A stretch of 64,000 nt of DNA from the NCBI GenBank assembly GCA_028725765.1, contig JAQYRL010000065.1, forward strand, positions 1 through 64,000, written 5' to 3'. The translations under genes and the position numbers were made by a program. This document shows positions 1-9,594 of the stretch, one piece after another. The stretch's first letter is position 1; every line of letters begins with the position of its first letter. A model generated the notes under the pieces. That model saw only the letters and a list, made by a program, of their open reading frames with translations, was not told the DNA's origin and made no database searches. This DNA comes from Clostridiales bacterium. GTDB lineage: Bacteria > Bacillota > Clostridia > Peptostreptococcales > Anaerovoracaceae.

Positions 1-138
1 ATTTAAATTAGATTAGATTCCGCCCATATGTTTTTTGAGGCTTCCTCATGGGAGGTCTTTTTGGCTTGCACTGTTTTTGCAAAATAAATTATTCTATTTT
101 TTGCTAAATTTTATCTTGACTTTTCATAGTTGGTCTCC

Positions 139-324
139 TTATGCCTCTTCAATAGCACCAACAGGACATCCGTCCTTTGCTTCCGTTGCTGCAGATTCTA
201 ATTCCGTAGGCACTTCTGTTTCAATAGCTTTTGCTACACCTTCATCTGTCATCTTAAATACTTCTGGGCAGGTTGCCTCGCAAAGCCCGCATCCTATACA
301 TCCATCATTTACAAAATACTTCAT
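139..324 (-). CDS. Single-cluster [4Fe-4S] ferredoxin
   Basis: This is a 61-residue acidic low-potential electron carrier of the cytoplasm, probably serving oxidoreductases such as the PFOR encoded later in the window. The sequence shows C-I-G-C-G-L-C near the N-terminus, a further Cys four residues on, and a C-P pair near the C-terminus, the pattern of ferredoxins binding one [4Fe-4S] cluster (ligands: the three CxxCxxC cysteines plus the C-terminal Cys). I chose the ATG at 324 because GAGAGG lies 9 nt upstream; the longer frame would begin at TTG (333). Acidic C-terminal half (TEVPTELES) is typical. It lies 21 nt downstream of the cupin gene on the same strand and may be cotranscribed. Identity of its redox partner is inference. 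Confidence 0.9.
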   Translation of the reverse strand: MKYFVNDGCIGCGLCEATCPEVFKMTDEGVAKAIETEVPTELESAATEAKDGCPVGAIEEA

Positions 325-345
325 AATTATCAACCTCTCTTTCTT

Positions 346-672
346 TTAATCCAATGCGATAATAAGCGCCATCTTGAATTTCTTTGTTGCTTTTACTGAA
401 TGCAGAGCAGCTTTCGCGAAATGAAAATTCTCGCCCGCCTTTATAAGGTGTTCTTGACCTTCATATTCAATAACACCTTCGCCGTCCAAAGCGAAGACGA
501 TTGCCTCGCCGGGAGCGGCATGCTCCGAAAGCCTGGTACCTTCATCAAACGCCATAACAACAAGCTTCATCTTGTCATTATCCACCACAGCCATGTTCAT
601 GATCTTGTCTTCCTCATACGAAATAAGGTCTCTCAATCTAAAAACTTCTCCTGCTTTTATTGCTTCGTTCAT
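346..672 (-). CDS. Small cupin-domain protein
   Basis: A 108-residue single-domain cupin. The conserved beta-barrel motifs are visible: S-E-H-x-A-x-P-G-E-A followed by a glycine turn (DGEGVIEYEGQEHLIKAGE) and a second motif ending F-H-F-A-K-A-A-L-H-S-V. Histidines in both motifs could bind a metal. Such stand-alone cupins in anaerobes have no single established function (isomerase, sensor or sugar-binding roles are known in the fold), so no substrate is assigned. The start at 672 follows AAAGGAG by 6 nt; an in-frame ATG three bases upstream (675) is too close to that site and the longest frame starts at 735. It sits between the folate cyclo-ligase and the ferredoxin on the same strand. Confidence 0.8.
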   Translation of the reverse strand: MNEAIKAGEVFRLRDLISYEEDKIMNMAVVDNDKMKLVVMAFDEGTRLSEHAAPGEAIVFALDGEGVIEYEGQEHLIKAGENFHFAKAALHSVKATKKFKMALIIALD

Positions 673-749
673 CATACTCTCCTTTCTTACAGACATTTCT
701 GTATTGACACTACCTTGTGCTGTTCTCATTCTCATAACCTCCCTTTACT

Positions 750-1343
750 TCAATTATTATTTCGGAATACAGAATTCTCTGTAACCGTTATTTGAAAACA
801 ATGATCAAATAGCTCTATGGGTATCACTTCATTACACATACGCTCTCTGCATATTACTGCAGCTGGCACGTCCGAATGCTTGTTAAAAAGATTGTCATAA
901 TAACCTCCTCCGTGTCCTAACCGATTCCCTTTATGATCAGCTGTTAAACATGGGATAACTGCAAACTCAATATTATTTATTGGAATAAGTTCTGAAGATG
1001 CATCTGGCTGGAAGAGACCATAGTACCCTTTTTTCAGTTCGTCAAGGGATAATATTCTTCTTGCTTCCATAATTCCTTTTTCCGTGCAAAGTGGAACTGC
1101 TAATATCTTTCCATCCGCAAGTACATGCTTAAGAAATGGTCTTGTATTAATCTCATGTTCTAACCCTACAAAACAAAAAACGCTATTTGCCCTTTTATAT
1201 TCAGGGAGTTCGAGCAACAATTCAATAATACGCCTGTCAGAATCTCTTTTGTAATGTTCTGTAAGTTTAAGAGATTGAGACAACATTTTCTTTCTTAACT
1301 CTTTTTTGATTTCTTGTATATTTTGATTTCCTTCAATCTTCAT
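750..1343 (-). CDS. fthC: 5-formyltetrahydrofolate cyclo-ligase
   Basis: Converts 5-formyl-THF and ATP to 5,10-methenyl-THF in the cytoplasm, returning a storage or inhibitory folate to the one-carbon pool. The 197-residue length is usual for the family. The diagnostic glycine-rich motif G-N-R-L-G-H-G-G-G-Y-Y-D is at about residues 139-150 and the N-terminal basic helix (KKELRKKML) that opens the ATP site is present. SD AAAGGAA lies 10 nt before the ATG. The upstream region up to 1494 is shared with the divergent DUF488 gene. The symbol follows current bacterial use (also called mthfs/ygfA). Confidence 0.93.
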   Translation of the reverse strand: MKIEGNQNIQEIKKELRKKMLSQSLKLTEHYKRDSDRRIIELLLELPEYKRANSVFCFVGLEHEINTRPFLKHVLADGKILAVPLCTEKGIMEARRILSLDELKKGYYGLFQPDASSELIPINNIEFAVIPCLTADHKGNRLGHGGGYYDNLFNKHSDVPAAVICRERMCNEVIPIELFDHCFQITVTENSVFRNNN

Positions 1344-1433
1344 TAGATATTATTTCCTTTCCCAAGAATCAATGCCAAATTTTAGAGTTCTCCATTTTCA
1401 GAATACAGAATCTATAAATATTTTTTCTGTTTC

Positions 1434-1462
1434 TTGATTTTCTGTTTTGATTATACTACAAT
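1434..1462 (+). promoter_or_regulatory. Sigma-70-type promoter of the DUF488 gene
   Basis: TTGATT, 17 nt, TACAAT. The predicted start of transcription (about 1469) is just upstream of a palindrome at 1475-1491, giving a repressor-like arrangement. Confidence 0.5.
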
Positions 1463-1474
1463 TAAAATAACAAA

Positions 1475-1491
1475 TATGTTGTTTTAACAAC
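1475..1491. promoter_or_regulatory. Palindromic operator, copy 1 (DUF488 gene)
   Basis: GTTGTT-TT-AACAAC inverted repeat. The 17-nt string TATGTTGTTTTAACAAC is identical to the one at 3502-3518 upstream of the DUF438/hemerythrin gene. It sits between the predicted transcription start and the SD of the DUF488 gene, so binding there would be expected to repress. Confidence 0.55.
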
Positions 1492-1506
1492 TAAATGGAG
1501 AATTTT

Positions 1507-1872
1507 ATGAATGAATTGAAATGCAAACGAATTTATGAACCTCTCGCAGAAACAGACGGGTTTCGTATTCTGGTGGATAGATTATGGCCGCGTGGAATAA
1601 AGAAGGAAAATGCCATGATTGATTTTTGGGCAAAGGAGATTGCTCCATCAAATGAACTACGAAAATGGTTTTCTCATGACCCAGAAAAATATGATGAATT
1701 TAAAAAGCTTTATACGCAGGAATTGGACACCAGCGAGGTTTCAAAAAAATTTGAAACTTTGTGCAAAAAAGAAATGCAGGATCATAATGTGACCCTGCTT
1801 TATGCTGCAAAAAACGAAAAATATAATCATGCTGTTGTTTTAAAAGAATGGTTGGAAGAACAAATATATTAA
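1507..1872 (+). CDS. DUF488 (YeaO-like) family protein
   Basis: A 121-residue cytoplasmic protein of the DUF488 family, whose biochemical function is not established. Recognisable family motifs are the N-terminal R-I-Y-E-P, then R-I-L-V-D-R-L-W-P-R-G-I-K-K-E and W-x-K-E-I-A-P-S-N-E-L-R-K-W-F-x-H-D-P, and the C-terminal V-T-L-L-Y-A-A-K. The start at 1507 is favoured over 1495 because TGGAG (1496-1500) is 6 nt upstream. The gene shares a 17-nt palindromic promoter element with the hemerythrin-domain protein downstream on the opposite strand, which suggests a common stress or redox regulon. The gene is monocistronic, with converging neighbours. Confidence 0.85.
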   Translation: MNELKCKRIYEPLAETDGFRILVDRLWPRGIKKENAMIDFWAKEIAPSNELRKWFSHDPEKYDEFKKLYTQELDTSEVSKKFETLCKKEMQDHNVTLLYAAKNEKYNHAVVLKEWLEEQIY

Positions 1873-1916
1873 AAGTTTTCTCCATATAGTATCAACAGAG
1901 AAATCCTTAATAAAAG

Positions 1917-3443
1917 TTATGCTTCTTTAACAAGAAAATGCTCTTTTGCGAATTCCATATCCTGTACTAGTTCTAATGTCCCAAGATACTTACCTGATTT
2001 ATCTCGCACAGCCATGTACTTAACTAGCATTGTGCGTCCCCCTTTTTCCATCCAAACATCCACGAAATCACGGATACCATTTCTAAAATCATCAAGAATC
2101 TGACGCACCATTGGCTCGATTTTAGGTGGATGACATGAGAAAACGTCACGATTAAGGGCCATTATAGGTCGTTTAAATACCTTCGGTCCGTCGTTGAAAT
2201 AGCGATTGATATTGTCATTATCAACAAATGTTATTTCCATCGGGATAGTATCAAGGAGTGCGGTAAGTTGCTCAATCGTCAGATGTCCTCCCGGCATAGA
2301 GACTTCACCATCTTTTATGGATGACACGTCGTTTTCCATTGCACTTTCAGCAGCCTCCCATGTTTCACTTGCAACTCCCAAGCAATCTTCGTAATCCTTG
2401 GCATCACGATAAATAGCATACCACTCATCTTCTGTAAAATTTACAGCACAGATTGGGAACAAAATATTTTGTTCTTTGTAAATCATCTCTTCGGCACGGG
2501 TGAGCACGGCATCAAGTCTTTTATTCCATTCTTCACCACGATCATTCTCCCTTACAAGCGCACCAAGCTCATCTCGGATTTCGTCGTCTACCGTCCACAT
2601 TACGTCTGAGGGTCCAGATATTCCATACTTAACTTTGAGCAGAGGATAGAGAAGATCGCCCTTCTTTGCATAATGTATCGAAAGCTCACGAATTTTAGGT
2701 ATGAGAGATTCATCTCCCCCTTCCTTGAAATTTATAAGTAGCTTTGCAAGCACATTATTTTCTTTTGTAAATGTATAAAGTGGATGACCCGTGATTTCTT
2801 CGAGCTCTACGGCCTTTGCATTTTTATCACCATAGTCATTTTCATTAAAATGATTACTTTTATTCAGTTCTTCATGAGCCTTTTGTCTTAAAAGTGAAGC
2901 CTCAACTTCCTTTTCAGCATTAGCAATTTTCTCTTCTTTAGTCATCCCGTGAAAAAGAGCAGAGTGAACATCGCAAAGACGCTGAACCTCAGAAAGCGGT
3001 GTACCTTCCTTCAAAAGTTCTTGCTCCGCTTGCATAATTTCTGATGCCTCAACCTCTCCAAATTCACGGACAAAATCTGCTCTGACATCTTCAAGCATTT
3101 CTCCACTGCCGAGTCTCTTAAGATAAACTTTCAATTGTTCTTTGCGATCTGTGGATGAATCGCTTATTTCCCTGTCATTCACTTGTGACTTTGGAATAGA
3201 TGCAATTTCTGGCATGTCACCAACTAACTCAAATCCATTGCTAACCAGTTTAGTCACAACATCCATTATGGATATGTTCTTCATCTTCGCACCCTTTGGA
3301 ATAGTCATCAATTTACCAACGGAATGCAACATAGGCTTTTTTGTAATTTCGCTAAAACCAAGTTCCACCATAATATCAATAAGTTCCGAATATTCCTGTG
3401 TCAGTTCAAATACTGTTTTATTTAAATCGAGTTTCTTTGCCAT
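1917..3443 (-). CDS. DUF1858-DUF438-hemerythrin-PAS protein
   Basis: A 508-residue multidomain cytoplasmic protein. Domains in order: DUF1858 (about 1-65, LDLNKTVFEL... motif), DUF438 (about 105-170), a hemerythrin-like four-helix di-iron domain (about 215-350; G-H-P-L-Y-T-F-x-K-E-N, H-Y-A-K-K-G-D-L-L-Y-P, K-E-Q-N-I-L-F-P), and a C-terminal PAS domain (about 390-500; C-H-P-P-K and Y-L-G-T-L-E-L-V-Q-D). Relatives are thought to handle or sense O2, NO or iron in anaerobes; no catalytic output domain is present, so the role here is inferred. SD AAAGGAA precedes ATG by 9 nt. Upstream lies TATAAT (minus strand, 3477-3482) with a poor -35 and a CRP/FNR-geometry palindrome centred 41.5 nt before the predicted transcription start, suggesting activation. 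Confidence 0.88.
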   Translation of the reverse strand: MAKKLDLNKTVFELTQEYSELIDIMVELGFSEITKKPMLHSVGKLMTIPKGAKMKNISIMDVVTKLVSNGFELVGDMPEIASIPKSQVNDREISDSSTDRKEQLKVYLKRLGSGEMLEDVRADFVREFGEVEASEIMQAEQELLKEGTPLSEVQRLCDVHSALFHGMTKEEKIANAEKEVEASLLRQKAHEELNKSNHFNENDYGDKNAKAVELEEITGHPLYTFTKENNVLAKLLINFKEGGDESLIPKIRELSIHYAKKGDLLYPLLKVKYGISGPSDVMWTVDDEIRDELGALVRENDRGEEWNKRLDAVLTRAEEMIYKEQNILFPICAVNFTEDEWYAIYRDAKDYEDCLGVASETWEAAESAMENDVSSIKDGEVSMPGGHLTIEQLTALLDTIPMEITFVDNDNINRYFNDGPKVFKRPIMALNRDVFSCHPPKIEPMVRQILDDFRNGIRDFVDVWMEKGGRTMLVKYMAVRDKSGKYLGTLELVQDMEFAKEHFLVKEA

Positions 3444-3501
3444 ATCAATAGATTCCTTTCTTTGCTATTTTTCTATATTATAGCTAAAATCAAAAACCAT
3501 T

Positions 3502-3521
3502 TATGTTGTTTTAACAACATA
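3502..3521. promoter_or_regulatory. Palindromic operator, copy 2 (DUF438/hemerythrin gene)
   Basis: TATGTTGTT-TT-AACAACATA, a perfect 9-bp-arm inverted repeat with the TGTTG-N6-CAACA spacing of CRP/FNR-family sites. Its centre (3511.5) is 41.5 nt upstream of the transcription start (about 3470) predicted from TATAAT at 3477-3482, the usual place of a class II activator. The first 17 nt are identical to the copy at 1475-1491. Confidence 0.6.
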
Positions 3522-3602
3522 TTCACATAAAAAATTATAAGCTATATTATTACATCGAGCATTAGAATATTTTTAACGGTGATAATTCTATTAGTATTCT
3601 AA

Positions 3603-5072
3603 TTATTTCATTCGTGACAAAGAACAGACTGTCTCTATATTCAAACTCCCCGGAAACATATCCATAGGGCAAACCTTCCCAAGCTTATATCCATATTCAT
3701 TGCACAAAATAGCCAAATCCCGTGCTAGTGTTGCAGGATCACAAGAAACATACACAATCGACTTCGGCATAACCAGTCCAATAGTATCAAGTAAAACCTT
3801 ATCACATCCAGCACGCGGTGGATCCATAACTATCAAGTCAATTTTCTTGAGTTTAAAATCGTCAATACCTTCATCAATCAATTTGGGTAGAACATTTTCT
3901 GCAGCCCCATGAAAATAACGTGCATTCACAATAGAATTTATTACAGCATTTCGATTAGCATTCAATACAGCCTCACGGTTTGACTCAACTCCGATAATGT
4001 AATTGTCATCTTTAGACATTGAAAGGCCAATTGTCCCTACGCCACAATATAAATCTACTATATTCGTTTTGTGCTTATTGTCTGAAAGTTCGTCTGAAGT
4101 ACTCGCAGAATTTTTGTAATTTAATTCTCCAGCGTATTCCTGATCCAGTTCTCCAACAAACTCTCTAACTGTTTCATATAGTATGCGAGTTTGCTCTTCA
4201 TTTACTTGGAAGAAGGCATCTGGACCAACTTCGAAAGTTAAATTACCAATGGTTTTTTGAATTGTAGTGGCACCAGCTAAAAGCTGTGGCGACTTTATTT
4301 TAGAATTCAGCTTTTTGCTGTTATTACACGTTTTATCTTCAATAATGTCAACGCTATATAATGATATAAGTTCACATTCTTCAGATACAAAATCACAGAG
4401 TTCCTGCATGTGGCTAATGCTAGATATCGATCCAAAAATAACTGCCATAATCTGACCATCATCCCCTACTCTAACCATAAATTTTTTTATATATTTAGAT
4501 TCTTTAGGATATGTTTTTAAAAATTTTGATAGCCCAGATGCGGCATATTTTAGTTCAGGCATCAATATCTGACAGTGAGGACAAGCTACAACATCTCTAC
4601 TCATTGTTTTGAGAAATCCAACTTTTGAGACCTCAATCGAAAAAACAGCTTTATTTCTATATGCCTTATCATTATTTGACGGTATTATCTCTTTAAATAT
4701 TACCTCATCTGATTCTAATGAAAAACCTCCAATCCTTGTAAGAGCATTCCTCACTCTTTTACTTTTGAGATCGAGTTGTTTTGTATAATTTAAATGACCT
4801 ATATTGCAGCCTCCGCAACCTTCTATAAGGTGGGGACAGACATCTTCAGAAGATTTTCTAAATTGTGACGGCACAATAATATTCTCCGCCTTTGCAACAG
4901 CATAATTTTTCTTGATCTTTGTCACCTCGCAGAGCACCTCATCGCCAAGGGTAGCACCACTGACAAAAATAACGCGATTATTTGAATCGCTATCACCATG
5001 CACTCTTGCAACTCCATTGCCTTCATTAGAAACATCAATAATTTTAACCTTAATTAAATCGCCTTTCTTCAT
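3603..5072 (-). CDS. rlmD: 23S rRNA (uracil-C5)-methyltransferase, RlmD/RlmCD type
   Basis: SAM-dependent methylation of a uracil C5 in 23S rRNA (U1939, and in Gram-positives often also U747). The 489-residue protein has an N-terminal TRAM RNA-binding domain (about 1-65), a [4Fe-4S] cysteine set (C-P-H-L-I-E-G-C-G-G-C and a later C-P-H-C), and a C-terminal Rossmann methyltransferase domain with D-L-Y-C-G-V-G-T-I-G-L for SAM, the D-P-P-R-A-G-C loop and the nucleophile in Y-V-S-C-D-P. A low-complexity insertion (about residues 310-330, SASTSDELSDNKHK) separates the cofactor loop from the preceding helix. SD GGAGA is 4 nt before the ATG. Confidence 0.93.
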   Translation of the reverse strand: MKKGDLIKVKIIDVSNEGNGVARVHGDSDSNNRVIFVSGATLGDEVLCEVTKIKKNYAVAKAENIIVPSQFRKSSEDVCPHLIEGCGGCNIGHLNYTKQLDLKSKRVRNALTRIGGFSLESDEVIFKEIIPSNNDKAYRNKAVFSIEVSKVGFLKTMSRDVVACPHCQILMPELKYAASGLSKFLKTYPKESKYIKKFMVRVGDDGQIMAVIFGSISSISHMQELCDFVSEECELISLYSVDIIEDKTCNNSKKLNSKIKSPQLLAGATTIQKTIGNLTFEVGPDAFFQVNEEQTRILYETVREFVGELDQEYAGELNYKNSASTSDELSDNKHKTNIVDLYCGVGTIGLSMSKDDNYIIGVESNREAVLNANRNAVINSIVNARYFHGAAENVLPKLIDEGIDDFKLKKIDLIVMDPPRAGCDKVLLDTIGLVMPKSIVYVSCDPATLARDLAILCNEYGYKLGKVCPMDMFPGSLNIETVCSLSRMK

Positions 5073-5212
5073 AGCTTCTCCATCTAAAATTCAGCATATG
5101 TAACGTCTTGCGTTTTGCACATCCCAACGTAAGACTAATTGATATTAATAGATACATTATACCATAAAAATATATCCTTAAAGTTTATCACTTCCTCGCA
5201 TTATTTATTTTG

Positions 5213-5289
5213 TCAAAAAAACGGGAGTGCAGATAAAACTTCAACTTGCATTCTAGTTCTTACAAGAGTGCAAAATCTACATTCCCGTT
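5213..5289 (-). terminator. Long intrinsic terminator of the V-ATPase operon
   Basis: AACGGGA (5220-5226) pairs with TCCCGTT (5283-5289), continued by imperfect pairing, with an inner TTGCATTCT/AGAGTGCAA stem. On the minus strand the hairpin ends in CCCG followed by six T (5215-5220). It lies between the end of subunit D and rlmD. Confidence 0.75.
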
Positions 5290-5335
5290 CTTATATTTCA
5301 ATTTAGAATATACCTTGAATTTCCCTATTATCAGA

Positions 5336-6013
5336 CTACCCCAGACATTCCTCGTCTTTTTTCCTACGTTGACGGATGGCTTCTTCTAGCATCATATCTT
5401 TAACCTTCATAAGCCTTGTCTGGTTTCCTCTTTCATCTTCATCAAGTTTCATTGTTATATACTTGATTGTTACCTCAAGCCTAGGAATTACAACGTATTC
5501 CAAGGCATTTACACGTCTCCTTGTCTTTTCTAGTTCTGCAGCAAGAAGAGCAGTCTCCTTCTCTTTTGCGGCTAGTTCAAGAAGTTTTGGAAACATGTCT
5601 GAAAGGCCACTAACGGCTGTATCGAGTTCTCCTGATGTTCTAGCAAATCCGTATGGGAATATATCCGCAGATTCGTCCGCTTCAGTCTGAAACGTAAATA
5701 TTGGGACCTCCACACTCATTATATTCTTTTTTTCCATGTCAAGAGTTACTCCCTGCTTAGGAAACATCAGGGATTCTTCCATAACTTCTCCTGACATTAT
5801 AGCCGATGCGACTGTAAAAGATCGATACACATCCTCAAGACCGCTCTCAACCTCCTGTCTCAGCCTTCCGTTTTCACGAGCGACTTCAAGGAAGGTTTTC
5901 ATAAGCTCGTCTCTCTTATCCTTCATAAGTTTATGTCCTCGAGTTGCAGTTGCTAGACGTCTTTTCAACGTCGTAAGCATCATCCTCGTAGGATTTACCT
6001 TCATTCTTTCCAT
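5336..6013 (-). CDS. ntpD: V-type ATPase subunit D
   Basis: Central-stalk rotor shaft of the V-type ATPase, turning inside the A3B3 head and contacting subunit F. The 225-residue protein has the characteristic N-terminus V-N-P-T-R-M-x-L-T-T-L-K-R-R-L and a C-terminal long helix (YVVIPRLEVTIKYI...); almost the whole chain is predicted helical and coiled coil. The start at 6013 (ATG, GAGGG 7 nt upstream) is preferred to the TTG at 6019. It is the last gene of the operon, 112 nt after subunit B, and is followed by the terminator at 5213-5289. Confidence 0.93.
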   Translation of the reverse strand: MERMKVNPTRMMLTTLKRRLATATRGHKLMKDKRDELMKTFLEVARENGRLRQEVESGLEDVYRSFTVASAIMSGEVMEESLMFPKQGVTLDMEKKNIMSVEVPIFTFQTEADESADIFPYGFARTSGELDTAVSGLSDMFPKLLELAAKEKETALLAAELEKTRRRVNALEYVVIPRLEVTIKYITMKLDEDERGNQTRLMKVKDMMLEEAIRQRRKKDEECLG

Positions 6014-6125
6014 TGACAAACCCTCTTTCTAAAGCTATTTTGTTGCACTCTCATACCCATAAAATCTCTAGGCTGAATTCACATGCATCTAAGCAATACA
6101 TGCATCAAACCTATTTTGTGAGATT

Positions 6126-7499
6126 TTATTCTTCAGAAAGATACTTCTCAATATACTCGTCATCAATACGCTTGAGTTCGCTCTTAGGAAGGATCTTCAG
6201 AAGTTCCCATCCGATATCAAGGGTTTCTTCAATAGTACGGTCAGTGTCATAGCCCTGCGAAACGTATTTCTGTTCAAACTCCTGCGAGAATTTGGCGTAC
6301 ATCAGGTCAACTTCACTCAGTGCAGCCTCGCCCAAAATAGTCATGAGTTCAAGTGCTTCCTTGCCCCTTGCATATGCTGCGAAAAGCTGGTTCATCGTAT
6401 CTGCATGATCTTCACGCGTTTTGCCATCTCCTATACCCTTATCTTTAAGACGGGATAGAGAAGGTAAAACGTTAATAGGTGGCTTAATATTCTTTCTGTA
6501 TAGTTCACGCGATAGAATAATCTGACCTTCAGTTATATATCCTGTAAGGTCTGGGATAGGATGAGTTATGTCATCTTCCGGCATCGACAAAATAGGAATC
6601 AGAGTTATCGAACCCTCTTGTCCCCTCTTTCTGCCTGCTCTCTCATACATCGTAGCAAGGTCAGTGTATAAATATCCAGGATATCCTCTTCTACCAGGCA
6701 CCTCCTTACGTGCGGCTGAAACCTCACGAAGAGCCTCGGCGTAGTTTGTTATGTCTGTCAAAATTACAAGTACATGCATGCCAAGTTCAAATGCAAGATA
6801 TTCCGCTGCAGTAAGTGCCATACGAGGTGTTGCAATACGCTCAACAGCTGGGTCATTAGCCAGATTAAGGAACATTACCGTTCTATCAATAGCTCCCGTC
6901 CTCCTAAAGTCAGCTGCAAAGAAGTCAGCCTCTTCGTATGTTATACCGATTGCTGCAAATACCACCGCAAAGTTACTCTCTCCGCCACGAACCTTAGCCT
7001 GTCTTGCAATCTGTGCTGCAAGTTCTGCGTGTGGCAAGCCGTTACCCGAAAATATAGGGAGCTTCTGTCCTCTAACTAGGGTATTAAGACCATCTATAGC
7101 GGAAACGCCTGTTTGAATAAATTCTGCCGGATAGTCCCTGGCTGCCGGATTCATAGGAAGTCCGTTGATATCCAAAGATTTCTCAGCAATGATTTCAGGA
7201 CCACCATCCTTTGGTCTTCCCATGCCGTCAAATACACGTCCCATCATCTCTGGTGAAACCTTAAGCTGCGTACCCCTTCCAAGGAATTTAACGGTACTCT
7301 CGGCTAGATTGATACCTGCAGAACTTTCAAAGAGTTGAACCATCGCATTGCTGCCGTTAACCTCTAGAACCTTGCAAAGCCTCTTTTCGCCATCAGGAAG
7401 AACAATCTCGCCAAGCTCATCATAGGTAACACCTTCAACATTTTCAACCAGCATCAGAGGTCCCACGACTTCAGATATAGTTTTATATTCCTTAATCAT
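6126..7499 (-). CDS. ntpB: V-type ATPase subunit B (non-catalytic)
   Basis: Non-catalytic subunit of the A3B3 head. The 457-residue chain shows the conserved I-F-S-G-N-G-L-P-H region in place of a Walker A, with [14 protein letters not shown] and E-R-A-G-R-x-x-G-x-x-G-S-I-T-x-I-P-I-L-S-M-P-x-D-D-x-T-H-P, all typical of the family. AAGGGGG lies 9 nt before the ATG at 7499; the ATG at 7508 abuts that site and is unlikely to be used. The start overlaps the 3' end of the A gene by 8 nt, so the two are probably translationally coupled. Confidence 0.95.
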   Translation of the reverse strand: MIKEYKTISEVVGPLMLVENVEGVTYDELGEIVLPDGEKRLCKVLEVNGSNAMVQLFESSAGINLAESTVKFLGRGTQLKVSPEMMGRVFDGMGRPKDGGPEIIAEKSLDINGLPMNPAARDYPAEFIQTGVSAIDGLNTLVRGQKLPIFSGNGLPHAELAAQIARQAKVRGGESNFAVVFAAIGITYEEADFFAADFRRTGAIDRTVMFLNLANDPAVERIATPRMALTAAEYLAFELGMHVLVILTDITNYAEALREVSAARKEVPGRRGYPGYLYTDLATMYERAGRKRGQEGSITLIPILSMPEDDITHPIPDLTGYITEGQIILSRELYRKNIKPPINVLPSLSRLKDKGIGDGKTREDHADTMNQLFAAYARGKEALELMTILGEAALSEVDLMYAKFSQEFEQKYVSQGYDTDRTIEETLDIGWELLKILPKSELKRIDDEYIEKYLSEE

Positions 7500-9270
7500 T
7501 GTATTCATCCCCCTTGCTAATCAAATCTGAAATTGATTCTTTTAGTTCCTTCATTATCTCATCAAACCTCTTGCCGGTATCTTCTTCCTTGACATACTTG
7601 AAACGTCCAATCTGTTCTCTTACTGGAAGACTTATCAGTTTATTGTAATTGGCGCCCTTCTTAACAGCATCCCTTGAAAGGTTGTAGTACGCCATTATAA
7701 GTCTCATCAGCTTAAACTGCTTATCCATTGATGTATATGTGTCAACATCATGGAAGGCGTTCTGGTGCAAGTAGTCCTCGCGTATTGACTTACATGCTTC
7801 AAGCTTGATTCTATCTTCGTGCGATAATGCATCCACGCCGACAAGCTGAACGATTTCCTGAAGTTCTGCCTCTTCTTGAAGCAGTCTAATAGTGTCCATT
7901 CTTAACTTTGGAAAATCCGAACTTACATTTTGCTCATACCACTTTGTGAGCCTGTCTACATAGAGCGAATAACTCGAAAGCCAGTTAATAGCTGGGAAGT
8001 GTCTCCTATATGCCAATTGTGCATCAAGTGCCCAGAATACTTTTACAATCCTAAGTGTAGCCTGTGAAACCGGCTCAGATACGTCTCCTCCTGGAGGTGA
8101 TACGGCTCCAATTGCAGAAAGTGCTCCAACTCTTCCGTCTTTACCAAGTGAAACGACCCTTCCTGCCCTTTCATAGAATTGAGCAAGTCTTGAACCAAGA
8201 TATGCAGGATATCCTTCTTCACCAGGCATTTCTTCAAGTCTTCCTGACATCTCACGAAGTGCCTCTGCCCACCTAGATGTTGAATCCGCCATCAAAGCTA
8301 CTGAGTAACCCATGTCTCTGAAATATTCAGCTATTGTAATTCCTGTGTAAATGGAAGCCTCACGTGCTGCTACAGGCATATCGGATGTATTTGCAATCAG
8401 AACAGTCCTCTTCATCAGAGATTCTCCTGTATGAGGGTCAGTTAGTTCTGGGAACTCCATGAGTACATCTGTCATCTCGTTTCCACGTTCACCACATCCT
8501 ATATATACAACGATATCTGCGTCTGCCCACTTAGCAAGCTGATGCTGTACAACTGTTTTTCCTGAACCGAATGGTCCTGGAACAGCTGCTACGCCACCTT
8601 TTGCTATTGGGAATAGTGTATCTATAACTCTCTGTCCAGTTAAAAGCGGCATTTCAGGAACCAATTTTTCTTTGTATGGTCTGCCCCTACGAACTGGCCA
8701 CTTCTGCATGAGGGACAACTCTTTTGTTGATCCGTCCTCTAGCTCAAGCTCACAAATTGTTTCTTCTACAGTAAAGGCTCCTTGATAGATTTCTTTGACC
8801 GTACCCGAAACATTTGGCGGAACCATTATCTTCTGCATAACAACGATGGTTTCCTGAACCGTACCCAAAACATCTCCTGGGCCAACTTCATCACCTACAT
8901 TTACCGAAGGCGAGAATTTCCATTTCTTTTCTCTATCTAGAGCTGGAACAGCTATACCTCTCGTAATATTGCTTCCAACAGCTTCGTACATGCCCTTAAG
9001 AGGTCTTTGAATTCCATCGTACATGGTCTCTATAAGGCCAGGTCCAAGCTCAACTGAAAGCGGTGCTCCTGTTGTCACTACAGGGGCTCCTGGTCCTATT
9101 CCAGCAGTATCCTCATATACCTGAATTGAAGCGAGATCATTTCTCATCTCCAATATTTCACCAATAAGTCCCTGTTCGCCAACACGAACAACGTCAAACA
9201 TGTCAGCATCCGACATGCCTGATGCCACTACAAGTGGTCCTGAAACTTTGACAATTTTTCCTTGACTCAT
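7492..9270 (-). CDS. ntpA: V-type ATPase catalytic subunit A
   Basis: Catalytic subunit of the V-type ATPase: ATP hydrolysis (or synthesis) coupled to ion movement. The 592-residue length matches bacterial A subunits, with the N-terminal barrel, the bulge domain insert typical of V-type A chains (about 110-190), Walker A G-P-F-G-S-G-K-T (about residue 233), and the conserved [27 protein letters not shown] block. Its ATG follows directly on the stop codon of subunit F. Confidence 0.96.
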   Translation of the reverse strand: MSQGKIVKVSGPLVVASGMSDADMFDVVRVGEQGLIGEILEMRNDLASIQVYEDTAGIGPGAPVVTTGAPLSVELGPGLIETMYDGIQRPLKGMYEAVGSNITRGIAVPALDREKKWKFSPSVNVGDEVGPGDVLGTVQETIVVMQKIMVPPNVSGTVKEIYQGAFTVEETICELELEDGSTKELSLMQKWPVRRGRPYKEKLVPEMPLLTGQRVIDTLFPIAKGGVAAVPGPFGSGKTVVQHQLAKWADADIVVYIGCGERGNEMTDVLMEFPELTDPHTGESLMKRTVLIANTSDMPVAAREASIYTGITIAEYFRDMGYSVALMADSTSRWAEALREMSGRLEEMPGEEGYPAYLGSRLAQFYERAGRVVSLGKDGRVGALSAIGAVSPPGGDVSEPVSQATLRIVKVFWALDAQLAYRRHFPAINWLSSYSLYVDRLTKWYEQNVSSDFPKLRMDTIRLLQEEAELQEIVQLVGVDALSHEDRIKLEACKSIREDYLHQNAFHDVDTYTSMDKQFKLMRLIMAYYNLSRDAVKKGANYNKLISLPVREQIGRFKYVKEEDTGKRFDEIMKELKESISDLISKGDEYND

Positions 9271-9594
9271 TTACTTGTCACCTCCAAATAGTATATCCGC
9301 TCCCACAGCACGTTCAACGGATTTTTTAACATTCATCATCCCCATTCCAGAAGCGCCTTGCCTGCTGGGGATTGGTATAATTGCAGGAATTATTGAGTCG
9401 TTATACCTATCTATATCTTTTTCCATAGCGTGAATCAAATTTTCTGTTATGTAAATAATTCCATACTTTTCCTTAGCGAGTCTATGAAGAGTTTTACGAG
9501 CATCTTCCTCATTTTCACTTGGAAATACGTCAAGGCCAAGAGCCTTAAAACTCATAACAGATTCTCGATCACCCATTATGCCTATTTTATACAT
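9271..9594 (-). CDS. ntpG: V-type ATPase subunit F
   Basis: Small central-stalk subunit that binds subunit D. The 107-residue protein begins Y-K-I-G-I-M-G-D-R-E-S-V, the standard start of V-type F subunits, continues with a Rossmann-like fold (IIYITENLI) and ends with the flexible I-P-S-R-Q-G-A-S-G-M-G-M segment. SD GAGGG lies 6 nt upstream, within the end of the subunit C gene; the two reading frames overlap by 8 nt. The symbol follows Enterococcus hirae naming, where NtpG is the F subunit. Confidence 0.93.
   Translation of the reverse strand: MYKIGIMGDRESVMSFKALGLDVFPSENEEDARKTLHRLAKEKYGIIYITENLIHAMEKDIDRYNDSIIPAIIPIPSRQGASGMGMMNVKKSVERAVGADILFGGDK

Noticed and set aside
1-138. Possible terminator (CCTC/GAGG) and gene start in the first 138 bases
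   Set aside because: The stems are only 4-5 bp and the T-run fits the + strand, where no gene ends. Window edge prevents further reading.
8043-8276. Antisense reading frames inside the V-ATPase A gene and similar shadows in other genes
   Set aside because: They have no SD and lie wholly inside a well-supported gene in another frame.
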